The position numbers and the translations under genes are program-made. A DNA stretch of 64,000 bases from Mycolicibacterium novocastrense (GTDB lineage Bacteria; Actinomycetota; Actinomycetes; Mycobacteriales; Mycobacteriaceae), in contig NZ_BCTA01000028.1 of assembly GCF_001570485.1 (NCBI RefSeq), forward strand, positions 186,001 through 250,000, given 5' to 3'. Below, in pieces: positions 9,152-17,811 of this stretch. The notes under the pieces are model-generated. The model searched no databases, was not told where the DNA came from, and saw nothing but the letters and a program-made list of their open reading frames with translations. Each line of letters begins with the position of its first letter. Within the stretch, counting starts at the first letter, position 1.

Positions 9152-10318
9152 ATGCCACACGACCAGCCGGCCATCATCGGTGCCGCCGAACTCGCTCCAG
9201 GGAGAAACGTTCCGTACACCTCCACTGAATTGCATGTGCGCGCCGCGGTCGCGGCTCTCGCCGACGCAGGGGTGGTCCCAGACGAGGTCGACGGTCTGGT
9301 GTGCGCCGGGCCGATGACGAACGAGGGTTCGATCTTCCTGTCCGAGGACCTCATGGACTATCTCGGGCTGCACAATCTGAAACTTCAGATGACCTGTCAG
9401 CTTGGCGGCGGGACCCATCTCGCCATGACGCGCATGGCGAGTAACGTCATCGCCCGGGGCGAGGCCGAGACGGTGCTGGTCGTGTCGGCGGGCAAGTTTC
9501 CACCGATCCGCGATGGCGGGCGCGAACTGATGGCGCTGGTGTGTGACCACGCGTTCGAGATGCCCTATGGACCGTCCGTGCCGGCGCTCTACGGTTTGAT
9601 CGCGCAGGCCTGGATGCACGAGACGGGACAGGGCAAGGCGGACATCGCCGAGGTCACCGTGTCGCAGGACCGTTGGGCCGCACTGAACCCCGCGGCTATC
9701 GCGCACGGCGCTCAACGCCTGACTGTGGAGGACGTGCTGGCGTCCCGGCCGATCGCCGGGCCGTTCCACTTCTACCACTGCTCGATTCCCTGCGAGGGCG
9801 GTGGCGCGCTGGTGCTGGGCTCGGCCCGCCGGGCTCGCGCGGGCAAGCACCGGCCGGTGCATTTGCTGGGCTTTGGAGAGGGTCACACCCACGGTTTTCT
9901 GACCTCGCTGGCCCGGCCGGGTCGTACCGGGGCCGCCCGTTCGGGTCCGATGGCCTTTGAGCGCTCCGGACGGGCGCCGGCCGACGTCGACATCGCTTTG
10001 CTCTACGACGCCTTCGCCTCCAACCCGGCGATGATCCTTGAGGAGGCGGGTTTCGTGAAGCCCGGTGGGGCAGGCGATTTCTACCGTGACGGCTGCGCCG
10101 ATCCGGGGGGCGACCTTCCGGTGAACACCGACGGCGGCCTAATCCGGTTCGGGCACACCGGGACCTCCTCTGGCATTTCGCAGATCCTTGAGGGTTACTG
10201 GCAGTTGTCCGGTCGCGCCGAGGGCCGTCAGGTGCCCGGGGCGGATACCGCGTTCGTGCACAGCTACGGCTCGATGCTGTGCAGTCACGTCAGCATGGTG
10301 ATGGAGGGAGCGTCATGA
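9152..10318 (+). CDS. Thiolase / lipid-transfer-type acyl-CoA lyase
   Basis: A 388-residue thiolase-superfamily protein. It has a nucleophile loop MTCQLGGGTHLA near residue 90, an IPCEGGGALVLGS block, and the C-terminal motif FGHTGTSSG. The next gene is a DUF35 OB-fold protein that overlaps it by 4 nt. That pairing is also seen in the Ltp2-ChsH2(DUF35) retro-aldolase of steroid side-chain degradation, so it may be a thiolase or a C-C lyase for a branched acyl-CoA. The ATG at 9152 follows GGAG and is preferred to the upstream TTG/GTG frame. It is the first gene of the forward operon. Confidence 0.85.
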   Translation: MPHDQPAIIGAAELAPGRNVPYTSTELHVRAAVAALADAGVVPDEVDGLVCAGPMTNEGSIFLSEDLMDYLGLHNLKLQMTCQLGGGTHLAMTRMASNVIARGEAETVLVVSAGKFPPIRDGGRELMALVCDHAFEMPYGPSVPALYGLIAQAWMHETGQGKADIAEVTVSQDRWAALNPAAIAHGAQRLTVEDVLASRPIAGPFHFYHCSIPCEGGGALVLGSARRARAGKHRPVHLLGFGEGHTHGFLTSLARPGRTGAARSGPMAFERSGRAPADVDIALLYDAFASNPAMILEEAGFVKPGGAGDFYRDGCADPGGDLPVNTDGGLIRFGHTGTSSGISQILEGYWQLSGRAEGRQVPGADTAFVHSYGSMLCSHVSMVMEGAS

Positions 10319-10752
10319 CCGCAGCTTCGAGTTCTCTCGACGGTCTGCACGATCCTGAGGCGCTGCCGCCGCTGACCGATGTCAACCGTCCCTACTTCGC
10401 AGCAGCGGCCCGCGGTGTACTCGTCTTCCAGCGGTGCGCGAACGACCACCCTTTCCTCTACCCGCGGCTGGTGTGTCCCGTCTGCCATGACGGTGAGTTG
10501 GCCTGGGAGACCGCGGCGGGTACTGGTGAGATCGTCAGTTTCGCGCCGGTGTACCGCCCCCCGTGGGACTCGTTCCCGCGCAGCGAGCCGTACGTCGTCG
10601 TGCTCGTTCGTCTGGACGAGGGGCCGCAGTTGTTGGCCAGTCTCGAGGGCGTGGCCCCAGATGAAGTTGCGATCGGGGCGAGAGTGCGCGCAGTGTTCGA
10701 GCGGGTGAACGAGGACCTTGGGCTGGTCCGATTCAGGCTGGCGGCGTCGTGA
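10315..10752 (+). CDS. Zn-ribbon OB-fold (DUF35) protein, thiolase partner
   Basis: 145 residues. An N-terminal helix (RPYFAAAARGVLVFQRC) leads into a zinc ribbon (C-x12-C-x2-C around residues 40-60, RLVCPVCHDG), followed by an OB-fold (GTGEIVSFAPVYRPPW onwards). DUF35 proteins bind acyl-CoA and act as obligate subunits of thiolase-fold enzymes. ATGA overlap with the preceding thiolase supports a stable complex. The first canonical zinc cysteine is in QRCANDH, so three of four ligands are cysteines and one may be His. Confidence 0.88.
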   Translation: MTAASSSLDGLHDPEALPPLTDVNRPYFAAAARGVLVFQRCANDHPFLYPRLVCPVCHDGELAWETAAGTGEIVSFAPVYRPPWDSFPRSEPYVVVLVRLDEGPQLLASLEGVAPDEVAIGARVRAVFERVNEDLGLVRFRLAAS

Positions 10753-11792
10753 CCACGTACGGGGTCTCGGTGCTCGGCGCGGACTTGGCCACCCTTGTCG
10801 AGACCGCCGAGGCTACCGACCTCGCCGGCTTCGACGCCGCCTGGGCCTCGGAGTTCTACTCGCGCTCCGGCTCGATCTCGATGGCCGCGATGGCCGCGCG
10901 CACAAAGCGCTGCCGCATCGGGTCGTCGATCCTGTATGGCGTCGGGCGCAGCCCGCTCGTGCTCGCCACCGAGGCGCGTGACCTCGACGAGCTTTCAGGC
11001 GGGCGCGTCGTACTCGGGCTCGGCAACGGTACACGCCGCATGATGAGCGACTGGCACGGCGTGGAGGACACCTCCGCTCCCGCTCTGCGCATGGAGGAGC
11101 TGGTCCCGCTCGTGCGTCGGATCTGGAACCTGCACGAGGGCCCCGTGCGCCATGAGGGGCGCTTCTACCGGATGAATCTCGTCCCAACCGGCGACGTCGC
11201 GCCGCCGAAGCGAGCGATCCCGATCATCACCGCGGGCGTGCGTCCGCGGATGTGCGAGGTGGCAGGGCGCGTAGCCGACGGGTTGGCTGGTCATCCGCTG
11301 TTCACCACGACTTACGTCGAGGAGGTCGCCCGCCCAGCCGTCGTGCGCGGTGCGGAGCGGGCCGGACGCGATCCCGCCGACATTGAGATCGTCTCGATGG
11401 TCATCTGCGCGGTGCACGACGACCCACAGATCGCACGTCGTGAGGCCGCGCAGCAGATCGCGTTCTACTCCTCGGTGAAGACCTACGAGCACGTGCTCGA
11501 CGTCAGCGGTTTCGCCAGGCAGGCAGCGGCCATCCGCGACGCGTTCGCACGGCGTGACCTGCCGGCCATGTTCGCCGCGGTCACCGACGACATGATCGAC
11601 GCGATGGCGGTGGCCGGCACCGCCGCCGAGGTCCGAGAAGGGCTGCGCCGCTACGAGGGCGTGCTGGACCACATCGTTCTCTACTCACCCTCGATTGGTC
11701 TCGCGCCCGAGCGCATCGCCGAGAACCTCGGCAGCCTCATTCGCGATTGTGCGCCGGCCTTCGCCGGCGGGAAAGGTGACCAGAGTGGCTGA
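10749..11792 (+). CDS. LLM-class (probably F420-dependent) oxidoreductase
   Basis: A 347-residue luciferase-like TIM-barrel protein: strand 1 TTYGVSVLGADLATLVETAE, GFDAAWASEFYSRSG, the RCRIGSSILYGVGRSP block, then RVVLGLGNGTRRMMSDWHG. These are typical of mycobacterial F420-dependent LLM enzymes. The reaction is unknown; in this operon it may reduce or oxidise an acyl-CoA or keto intermediate. The GTG start overlaps the stop of the DUF35 gene (GTGA), and its 3' end overlaps the next start by 8 nt. Confidence 0.85.
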   Translation: MTTYGVSVLGADLATLVETAEATDLAGFDAAWASEFYSRSGSISMAAMAARTKRCRIGSSILYGVGRSPLVLATEARDLDELSGGRVVLGLGNGTRRMMSDWHGVEDTSAPALRMEELVPLVRRIWNLHEGPVRHEGRFYRMNLVPTGDVAPPKRAIPIITAGVRPRMCEVAGRVADGLAGHPLFTTTYVEEVARPAVVRGAERAGRDPADIEIVSMVICAVHDDPQIARREAAQQIAFYSSVKTYEHVLDVSGFARQAAAIRDAFARRDLPAMFAAVTDDMIDAMAVAGTAAEVREGLRRYEGVLDHIVLYSPSIGLAPERIAENLGSLIRDCAPAFAGGKGDQSG

Positions 11793-12243
11793 CGCATCGC
11801 TCATCGGGACGCAACTCGGGAGGACCACGTTTCCCGTCGACCGGTCCAAAGTGCGCGAGTTCGCACTTTCGCTCGGCGACCGCGACCCGATCTACCAGGA
11901 CGTCGCGGCCGCCCGCGCCGCCGGCTTCGGCGCGATCCCCGCTCCTCCGACCTTCGTCGTCTCCTCGGCTCACTGGCGCGCCGACGACGACATGTTCGGC
12001 GCCCTCGGGCTCGACCTGCGACGCGTACTGCACGGTGAGTGCGGCTGGGAGTATTTCGCGCCGGTGTTCGTCGGCGACGAGCTCACCGAGACTCGTCGGG
12101 TGTCGAACGTGACCAGCCGCGAGGGGAAGCGCGGCGGCATCATGACAATCGTGACGATCGAGACCGACTTCACCAACCAGCGCGACGAACTCGTCGTGCG
12201 CCAGACCGACGTCTTGATCGAAACCGGAGGCTCCACCCAATGA
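11785..12243 (+). CDS. MaoC-like hydratase subunit, N-terminal (HadA-like) type
   Basis: A 152-residue hotdog protein. VDRSKVREFALSLGDRDPIYQD near the N-terminus and PAPPTFVVSS are signatures of the FAS1_DH/MaoC N-terminal type, which usually forms the non-catalytic half of a heterodimeric (R)-hydratase such as HadA/HadC. The GTG at 11785 is chosen because an upstream TTG frame runs inside the LLM gene. It is followed by a MaoC protein with full catalytic residues, overlapping by 4 nt, so the two likely form a heterodimeric enoyl-CoA hydratase. Confidence 0.82.
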   Translation: MADASLIGTQLGRTTFPVDRSKVREFALSLGDRDPIYQDVAAARAAGFGAIPAPPTFVVSSAHWRADDDMFGALGLDLRRVLHGECGWEYFAPVFVGDELTETRRVSNVTSREGKRGGIMTIVTIETDFTNQRDELVVRQTDVLIETGGSTQ

Positions 12244-12665
12244 CGACATCCCCCGCGCCGGTGGCGTTGGCCATCGGCGACGAGATGCCGACCTCACAGT
12301 TCGGCCCGCTGACGCGCTCGCACATCGTTCGCTACGCCGGCTCCGGCGGCGACTTCAACCCGATCCACCACGACGAAGAGTTCGCCCGCGCGGCCGGCAT
12401 GCCCGGTGTGTTCGGCATGGGACTGCTGCACGGCGGTGTGCTCGCGCAGCGGCTGACCGCCTGGGTGGGGCTGGCCAACATCCGCTCGTTCCGCATCCGG
12501 TTCACCGGTCAGGTATGGCCCGGTGACCTGCTCAGCTTCGGCGGCAGGGTCACCGGCGTGCGCGAGGCCGGAGGGCAGCAGGTGGCAGACCTCGAACTCG
12601 TGGTCACGCGCCAGACCGGCGAACCCGCGATAAAGGGGAGCGCCGTCGTGCAGGTGACCCGGTGA
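12240..12665 (+). CDS. MaoC-family (R)-specific enoyl-CoA hydratase, catalytic (HadB-like) subunit
   Basis: A 141-residue hotdog protein with the hydratase-2 motif YAGSGGDFNPIHHDEEFA, in which the Asp and first His form the catalytic dyad, followed by GVFGMGLLHGG. It hydrates a trans-2-enoyl-CoA. It pairs with the HadA-like gene immediately upstream (ATGA overlap). Its stop overlaps the GTG of the following MaoC gene, keeping all four MaoC-like genes contiguous. Confidence 0.88.
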   Translation: MTTSPAPVALAIGDEMPTSQFGPLTRSHIVRYAGSGGDFNPIHHDEEFARAAGMPGVFGMGLLHGGVLAQRLTAWVGLANIRSFRIRFTGQVWPGDLLSFGGRVTGVREAGGQQVADLELVVTRQTGEPAIKGSAVVQVTR

Positions 12666-13189
12666 GCGCGCCAACGAGCGACGTCACCGGCCTCGGGATG
12701 ACGTTCGGGACCTTCGACGAAGGCCGGGCGTGGGTCGGTCATCGCTCCGAACCGCGGCATGCGTGGTTCCCGATCGACCGCTCGATGGTGTTGTACTACT
12801 GCTCGCTCGTCGAGGACGCGAACCCCCGTTACTGGGAGGGTGAGGACTGCCCGCCCGGGCTGCTGATGAGCCTCGGCTTCGCGCCGCAGTGGGTGCCCGG
12901 GTACCTAGCGCGTGCCGACATGATGTTCGCGCTCAGCGTCCCGTTGCCGGGCCACCACATCATCAACGCCTCGACGACGACGGAGTTCGAACGCCGGCCC
13001 CGGGTAGGCGATCACGTGTCGATCGTGGAGGAGATCGCCTCGATCTCCGAGCCCAAGACGACGCGGGTGGGCACCGGTGTGTTCATCACCACGGTGAGCA
13101 CCTTCTCCGACCAGCACGGTGAGGTCATCGGCCGCAACACCAACGTGCTCTTCCGATACGACACCGCCGATAGTGAAGGCGCATCATGA
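12662..13189 (+). CDS. MaoC-like N-terminal-type hotdog protein (second pair, non-catalytic half)
   Basis: 175 residues; a hotdog protein with PIDRSMVLYYCSLVEDANPRYWE and CPPGLLMSLGF segments, like the substrate-binding half of MaoC heterodimers. It lacks the D-x4-H dyad. GTG start, GTGA overlap with the preceding gene. The neighbour at 13186 supplies the catalytic-type motif, so this is probably the second heterodimer of the operon, perhaps acting on a bulkier or branched enoyl-CoA (compare ChsH1/ChsH2 in steroid side-chain degradation). Confidence 0.78.
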   Translation: MSAPTSDVTGLGMTFGTFDEGRAWVGHRSEPRHAWFPIDRSMVLYYCSLVEDANPRYWEGEDCPPGLLMSLGFAPQWVPGYLARADMMFALSVPLPGHHIINASTTTEFERRPRVGDHVSIVEEIASISEPKTTRVGTGVFITTVSTFSDQHGEVIGRNTNVLFRYDTADSEGAS

Positions 13190-13656
13190 ACGACTCCACC
13201 GAGCGCAGCATGGTCCGCGTCCCCGTGCGGTTCGAGGACATCGCCGTCGGCGACACCCTGACGCCCGTCTCGATCGAGATCAGCTACAAGCGCATCTGCA
13301 TGAACGCGGCTTCGACATGGGACTGGTTCCCCGGTCACCACGACCCCGACTACGCGCGCAGCCAGGGCCAGCGCACGATCTACCTGTCAACCCTCTTCTT
13401 CCATGGCTTCATCGACCGCGGCCTCAACGAATGGGCCGGACCCGACGCGCTCATCCGGCGCCGCAGAATCTCAATGATCCGGTCGATCTATCCGGGCCAG
13501 ACCGCAACCCTGAGCGGCAAGGTCGTGGCCAAACGCGACGATGGCGGACGGCGCCTCGTCGACCTCGAGTTGCTCGTCTCGAGCGAAGATGGTCCGTGCG
13601 TGCCGAGTGAAGCCACCGTTGAGCTGGCCGACCCGTTTGTCGAGGTGCCGGGGTGA
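13186..13656 (+). CDS. MaoC-like hydratase, catalytic-type half of second pair
   Basis: 156 residues. DWFPGHHDPDYARSQG carries the hydratase-type His and Asp residues in a slightly changed context, followed by IYLSTLFFHGFIDR. Start ATG overlaps the previous stop (ATGA). It probably forms a heteromer with the 12662 product. The following enoyl-CoA hydratase gene starts 43 nt later, the largest gap in this stretch of the operon. Confidence 0.78.
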   Translation: MNDSTERSMVRVPVRFEDIAVGDTLTPVSIEISYKRICMNAASTWDWFPGHHDPDYARSQGQRTIYLSTLFFHGFIDRGLNEWAGPDALIRRRRISMIRSIYPGQTATLSGKVVAKRDDGGRRLVDLELLVSSEDGPCVPSEATVELADPFVEVPG

Positions 13657-13699
13657 GCTGCCACTCACATGCGAGGCGACGGTGAGGGACGGAGGCTCG

Positions 13700-14467
13700 G
13701 TGGCCGAGCAACCGGTTCGCTACGAGGTCGTCGACAGCGTGGCCTGGCTGACGATCAACCGGCCCGAGGCGCGCAACGCGCTGAACAACGCTGTGCGCAC
13801 GGGGCTTTTCGACGCGGTACGCCGCTTCAATGACGACGACGCGGCGAAGGTGCTCGTCCTCACCGGCGTGGGCGATAAGGCGTTCTGCGCCGGCGGGGAC
13901 TTGAAGGAGATGGCGCAGAACGCGCTCAAGGTGCCCCCGAAGGACTTCGCTCCGCAGTTCGGCCGCAACATCGATGTCGCGAAGCCGACGATCGCGGCCG
14001 TCAACGGTGTCGCGTTCGCCGGGGGCTTCCTGCTCGCGCAGCAGTGCGACCTGGTCGTGGCTGCCGAACACGCGACCTTCGCCGTCAGCGAGGTCAAAGT
14101 CGGCCGCGGGTCGCCGTGGGCGGCACCGCTATCGTGGCTGGTGCCCCCACGCGTTGCCATGCAGATCCTGCTGACCGGCGACCCGATCACCGCCGAGCGC
14201 GCCCACCAGGTCGGCTTAGTCAATGAGGTGGTGCCGGCCGATCAGTTGCGCGAGCGTACCCGGCAGTTGGCGCTCAGCATCGCCGCGAACGCACCGCTAT
14301 CGGTGCTTGCGTCCAAGCGCACCGTGTACCTCTCGGCACAGCACCACCTCGCCGCCGCCTACGACCTGGCCGACGAGATATGGGAGCCGGTCTATCTGAG
14401 CGACGACGCGCAGGAAGGCCCGACGGCGTTCCGCGAGAAGCGCGCACCACAGTGGAAGGGACGCTGA
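13700..14467 (+). CDS. Enoyl-CoA hydratase/isomerase (crotonase family)
   Basis: About 255 residues of crotonase fold. Markers are VAWLTINRPEARNALNN, the oxyanion-hole loop GDKAFCAGGDLKEM, and the second-loop region AVNGVAFAGGFLLAQQCDLVVAAEHATFAVSEV. The GTG at 13700 has GGAGG five bases upstream and is preferred; a GTG at 13682 is also in frame. In Atu-type pathways a crotonase (AtuE) hydrates the carboxylated intermediate, which would fit the AtuA gene downstream, but crotonases are too diverse for a firm assignment. Confidence 0.88.
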   Translation: MAEQPVRYEVVDSVAWLTINRPEARNALNNAVRTGLFDAVRRFNDDDAAKVLVLTGVGDKAFCAGGDLKEMAQNALKVPPKDFAPQFGRNIDVAKPTIAAVNGVAFAGGFLLAQQCDLVVAAEHATFAVSEVKVGRGSPWAAPLSWLVPPRVAMQILLTGDPITAERAHQVGLVNEVVPADQLRERTRQLALSIAANAPLSVLASKRTVYLSAQHHLAAAYDLADEIWEPVYLSDDAQEGPTAFREKRAPQWKGR

Positions 14468-14468
14468 C

Positions 14469-15281
14469 ATGGCGGTGACCATGCAGTCGGTAATCGCCGA
14501 CATCGAAGCCGAAACGGCCGCGTTGCGCGAACTCATCGCACCGCTGCCCGAAGGTCCGCGCGGCTGGGACGCGCCGACTCCGGCCGTGGGCTGGGCGATC
14601 CGCGACCAGATCAGCCATCTGGCGTTCTTCGACGACGTGGCGGTGCGCTCGGCCACCGACCCCGACGGTTTCAGCAGCGACTACCTGCCGATGATGGCCG
14701 ACGGAAGCATCTCACCCGACGTCATCGCTGAGCGCTACCGTCAAATGCCGGCTGCCGACCTGCTCGCGTGGTTCGACACGTCGCGTGCAGCCCTCGTTGC
14801 GGCGTTCGCGGACATTGCCCCGGCGACCCGCCTGCCGTGGTTCGGGCCGACGATGAGCGCGGTCTCGTCGCTGACAGCGCGACTCATGGAGACCTGGGCG
14901 CACGGCCAGGACATCGTCGACGCGCTCGGCGCGACCCGCGAGGCCACGGCACGGCTGCGGCACGTGGCCCACATCGGGGTGGGTGCGCGCGCTTTCAGCT
15001 ACCTGGCCAACGGTCTGGACCTCCCCGCGGACCCGGTACGCGTCGAGCTGACCGCTCCGGACGGCAGCGTCTGGACGTGGGGGCCAGCCGACGCCGCCAA
15101 CCGCGTGAGCGGGCCGGCGCTGGACTTTTGCCTGTTGGTGACCCAACGCCGCCACCGCGACGACACCGCTTTGGTCGCCGACGGACCGCTGGCCGACCAG
15201 TGGCTCGCGATCGCCCAGGCCTTCGCGGGGCCCCCTGGCGGCGGGCGCGTGGCGGGCCAGTTCGCAGGGGGTCAGCGGTGA
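14469..15281 (+). CDS. TIGR03084-family (DinB/MDMPI-like) metal-binding protein
   Basis: 270 residues in the DinB/mycothiol-dependent maleylpyruvate isomerase superfamily. The helical N-terminal domain contains PTPAVGWAIRDQISHLAFFDD, where the first metal-ligand His is expected. A later MEWAHG-like segment, LMETWAHGQDIVDAL, provides two more histidine/glutamate ligands, and HVAHIGVGARAFSY follows. TIGR03084 proteins are of unknown function and often sit beside AtuA-family genes in actinobacteria, as here. It starts one base after the crotonase stop, and its own stop overlaps the AtuA GTG. Confidence 0.82.
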   Translation: MAVTMQSVIADIEAETAALRELIAPLPEGPRGWDAPTPAVGWAIRDQISHLAFFDDVAVRSATDPDGFSSDYLPMMADGSISPDVIAERYRQMPAADLLAWFDTSRAALVAAFADIAPATRLPWFGPTMSAVSSLTARLMETWAHGQDIVDALGATREATARLRHVAHIGVGARAFSYLANGLDLPADPVRVELTAPDGSVWTWGPADAANRVSGPALDFCLLVTQRRHRDDTALVADGPLADQWLAIAQAFAGPPGGGRVAGQFAGGQR

Positions 15282-17002
15282 GCGTCCCGGTCCGCATCGG
15301 CAACTGCTCCGGCTTTTACGGCGACCGCATCGCCGCAGCCCGCGAGATGGTCGAGGGCGGACCGATCGACGTCCTGTGCGGTGACTATCTGGCCGAGCTG
15401 ACCATGCTCATCCTGGCCAAGGCCCAGGCCAAAGACCCGTCCGGCGGGTACGCGCGGACTTTCCTCACCCAAATGGAACAGGTGCTGGGCACCTGTCTCG
15501 ATCGTGGCATCAAGGTCGTCGCGAACGCGGGCGGGCTGAATCCCGCCGGCTTGGCCGCCGCGTTGCGCGAGCTGTCCGCACGTCTCGGCCTCACCGCGCG
15601 CGTCGCGCACGTCGAGGGCGACGACCTACGTGGCGACCTCCACGCAATCACGCCGCCCGTCGGCGACATCAAACCGGTGTCGGCCAACGCCTACCTCGGC
15701 GCCTGGGGCATCACCGAGGCGCTGCATTCGGGCGCCGACGTCGTCGTGACCGGCCGGGTCACCGACGCATCCCTCGTGGTCGGTCCCGCGGCCTGGTGGC
15801 ACGCCTGGGCACGCGCCGACTGGGATCGGCTCGCGGGTGCGGTCGTCGCCGGGCACGTGATCGAGTGCGGCCCTCAGGCGACGGGCGGCAACTACGCGTT
15901 CCTCGACGAGATCACCGACCGCCGCTACCCGGGGTTTCCGATCGCCGAGGTCGCCGAGGACGGCTCTTCGGTGATCACGAAGCATCCCGGCACCGGGGGA
16001 CTGGTCTCAGTCGGCACGGTCACCGCCCAGCTGCTCTACGAGATCGCTGAACCTGCCTACCTCGGCCCCGACGTCGTCGCCCACTTCGACACCATTCGCC
16101 TGGCTCAACAGGGTGAGCACCGTGTCGCGATCAGCGGTACGAAAGGCAGTCCGCCGCCGGACACGTTGAAGGTGGCGCTGAACGAGGTGGGCGGCTTCCG
16201 CAACACGATGACCATGGTGCTCACCGGCCTCGACATCGAGGCCAAGGCGGCCTTCGCCGAACAGCAGCTCTTCGACGTTCTCGGCGGACGCGACGCCTTC
16301 GACGAAGTCGACGTGCGACTGTTGCGTTTCGACGTCTCCGATGCGCCGACGAACGAGCAAGCCTGCGCGCACCTGCGTGTGACGGTGAAGGACGCCGACC
16401 CGCGAAAGGTGGGCCGAGCCTTCTCCGGCGGGGTCATGGAGATCGCCCTGGCTGGTTTCGCCGGCTTCCACACCACCACGCCACCGTCCTCGGAGACCGC
16501 GTTCGGCGTCTACCGGCCGGCCTACGTTCCGCGCTCGGCCCTCACGCACGTGCTCGTCGACGCCGACGGCAATCGGCACGTGATCCCTGACCCGCCGACC
16601 GGTGCGGTCCCGCCGGCTGGGATCGCCCCGCCCGCGAAGCTGCCGGCGCCATCCGGGCCGACGCGGCTCGCGCCGCTCGGGTCGGTACTCGGTGCGCGGT
16701 CCGGAGATAAGGGCGGCAACGCCAACCTCGGACTGTGGGCACGCGACGACCCCGGTTACGCGTGGGCGCGCGAGTACCTGAGCGTCGAGCGGCTGCGCAC
16801 ACTGCTCGGGCCGGAGACGGCGCACCTGCGCATCGAGCGCTTCGAACTGCCGAACCTGCGCGCGCTCAACGTGGTGGTGCACGGCTTGCTCGGTGACGGG
16901 GTGGCCTCCTCGACCCGGCCGGACGCGCAGGCCAAGGGGCTCGGGGAGTACGTGCGATCCCGAGTGGTGGACGTTCCCGAATCGCTGCTCGACACACACT
17001 AA
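15278..17002 (+). CDS. atuA: AtuA-family acyclic terpene utilisation protein
   Basis: 574 residues. The large N-terminal AtuA domain begins with IGNCSGFYGDRIAAAREMVEGG, then DVLCGDYLAELTMLIL and VVANAGGLNP, followed by VVTGRVTDASLVVGPAAWW. A C-terminal AtuA-like domain has the diagnostic LGARSGDKGGNANLGLWAR. AtuA is required for citronellol/geraniol utilisation in Pseudomonas, but its reaction is not established. The longer reading frame from 14768 lies inside the TIGR03084 gene and is rejected; the GTG at 15278 overlaps that stop (GTGA). It is the last gene of the forward operon and converges with a TetR gene, overlapping by 4 nt. Confidence 0.88.
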   Translation: MSVPVRIGNCSGFYGDRIAAAREMVEGGPIDVLCGDYLAELTMLILAKAQAKDPSGGYARTFLTQMEQVLGTCLDRGIKVVANAGGLNPAGLAAALRELSARLGLTARVAHVEGDDLRGDLHAITPPVGDIKPVSANAYLGAWGITEALHSGADVVVTGRVTDASLVVGPAAWWHAWARADWDRLAGAVVAGHVIECGPQATGGNYAFLDEITDRRYPGFPIAEVAEDGSSVITKHPGTGGLVSVGTVTAQLLYEIAEPAYLGPDVVAHFDTIRLAQQGEHRVAISGTKGSPPPDTLKVALNEVGGFRNTMTMVLTGLDIEAKAAFAEQQLFDVLGGRDAFDEVDVRLLRFDVSDAPTNEQACAHLRVTVKDADPRKVGRAFSGGVMEIALAGFAGFHTTTPPSSETAFGVYRPAYVPRSALTHVLVDADGNRHVIPDPPTGAVPPAGIAPPAKLPAPSGPTRLAPLGSVLGARSGDKGGNANLGLWARDDPGYAWAREYLSVERLRTLLGPETAHLRIERFELPNLRALNVVVHGLLGDGVASSTRPDAQAKGLGEYVRSRVVDVPESLLDTH

Positions 17003-17592
17003 ATCCGGTGCGGGGCGCCGTCTACCTGCTGTGTAACCGCGCGGCTGAACAGCGCCGCAACGGCCGCGGCGGCCAGCATCGCCTCAATCGTCGCGTCGTC
17101 CAGCGACGCCGGCATGTACGCGGACGCGTTGAGCAATGACAGCACGGCGGCGACCAGGCCCTGTGCGCGCTCACGGTCCAGATCGCCCCGTGCTCGTACG
17201 AGCGCGTCGACCCAGAAGGACTCGTACCTGTGCTGTCGGCGTCGCAGGGCACGGGTCGCCAGCGGCGACAGCGAGCGGTGCTCGCGGGCGTAGACGGCCA
17301 ACAGGCCGCGTCGTCGCGCGCCGAAGGCCGCGTGTAGGTCGACAAGGGCGTGCAGGACCTCCGTCGGTGTGCCGGCGTTGGTGGCGCGCCGGGCGCCGGC
17401 CAGCAGCTCAGTCATGGCGGCGTCGCATAACTCGCGCAGGATCGCGTCCTTGTTCTGAAAGTGCCGGTAGACGGCCGGCCCGCTCACCCCTGCTGCGGCA
17501 CCGATGTCGTCGATGCCCACGGCGTGAAAGCCTTGCCGCGCGAACAGGTCGGCGGCGGCCTCGAGGAGCAGTTTGCGGCGCAAACCGGCCAC
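16999..17592 (-). CDS. TetR family regulator, candidate local (AtuR-like) repressor
   Basis: 197 residues. The DNA-binding domain reads LRRKLLLEAAADLFARQGFHAVGIDDIGAAAGVSGPAVYRHFQNK, a standard TetR helix-turn-helix. It lies between the forward AtuA operon and the reverse ligase/ACAD/carboxylase operon, so it is the best-placed regulator for the whole cluster, by analogy with AtuR of Pseudomonas. Its stop overlaps the AtuA stop on the opposite strand by 4 nt. The effector is unknown. Confidence 0.85.
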   Translation of the reverse strand: MAGLRRKLLLEAAADLFARQGFHAVGIDDIGAAAGVSGPAVYRHFQNKDAILRELCDAAMTELLAGARRATNAGTPTEVLHALVDLHAAFGARRRGLLAVYAREHRSLSPLATRALRRRQHRYESFWVDALVRARGDLDRERAQGLVAAVLSLLNASAYMPASLDDATIEAMLAAAAVAALFSRAVTQQVDGAPHRI

Positions 17593-17811
17593 TTTCAGGC
17601 CTCCTGTCGATTTGTGGTTACGTTGTTCGCCGTCCGATCCGCTGGGCCGGGCTGGGATCCTACCGGCGCTGGGGTTGCCTGCGTCGGCACCCGCCGCACC
17701 AAATCAAGGGAGGTGAACGAAACCGCTAGCCCCCGCCGATGCTGTCGCATCCTCTTCTCAGTTCATGATTTAGGGGCCCTGCTTCGAACCCGCGATGTGC
17801 AGCGGCACGAC

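Noticed and set aside
13888..13906. Possible copy of the tRNA-Leu 3' end (ggggacttga) as a left attachment site
   Set aside because: It is the conserved GGDLKE codon string of the enoyl-CoA hydratase, so the match is explained by coding sequence.
14768..15277. A 744-residue AtuA with long N-terminus
   Set aside because: The upstream part lies wholly inside the TIGR03084 gene in another frame and looks like a shadow translation.
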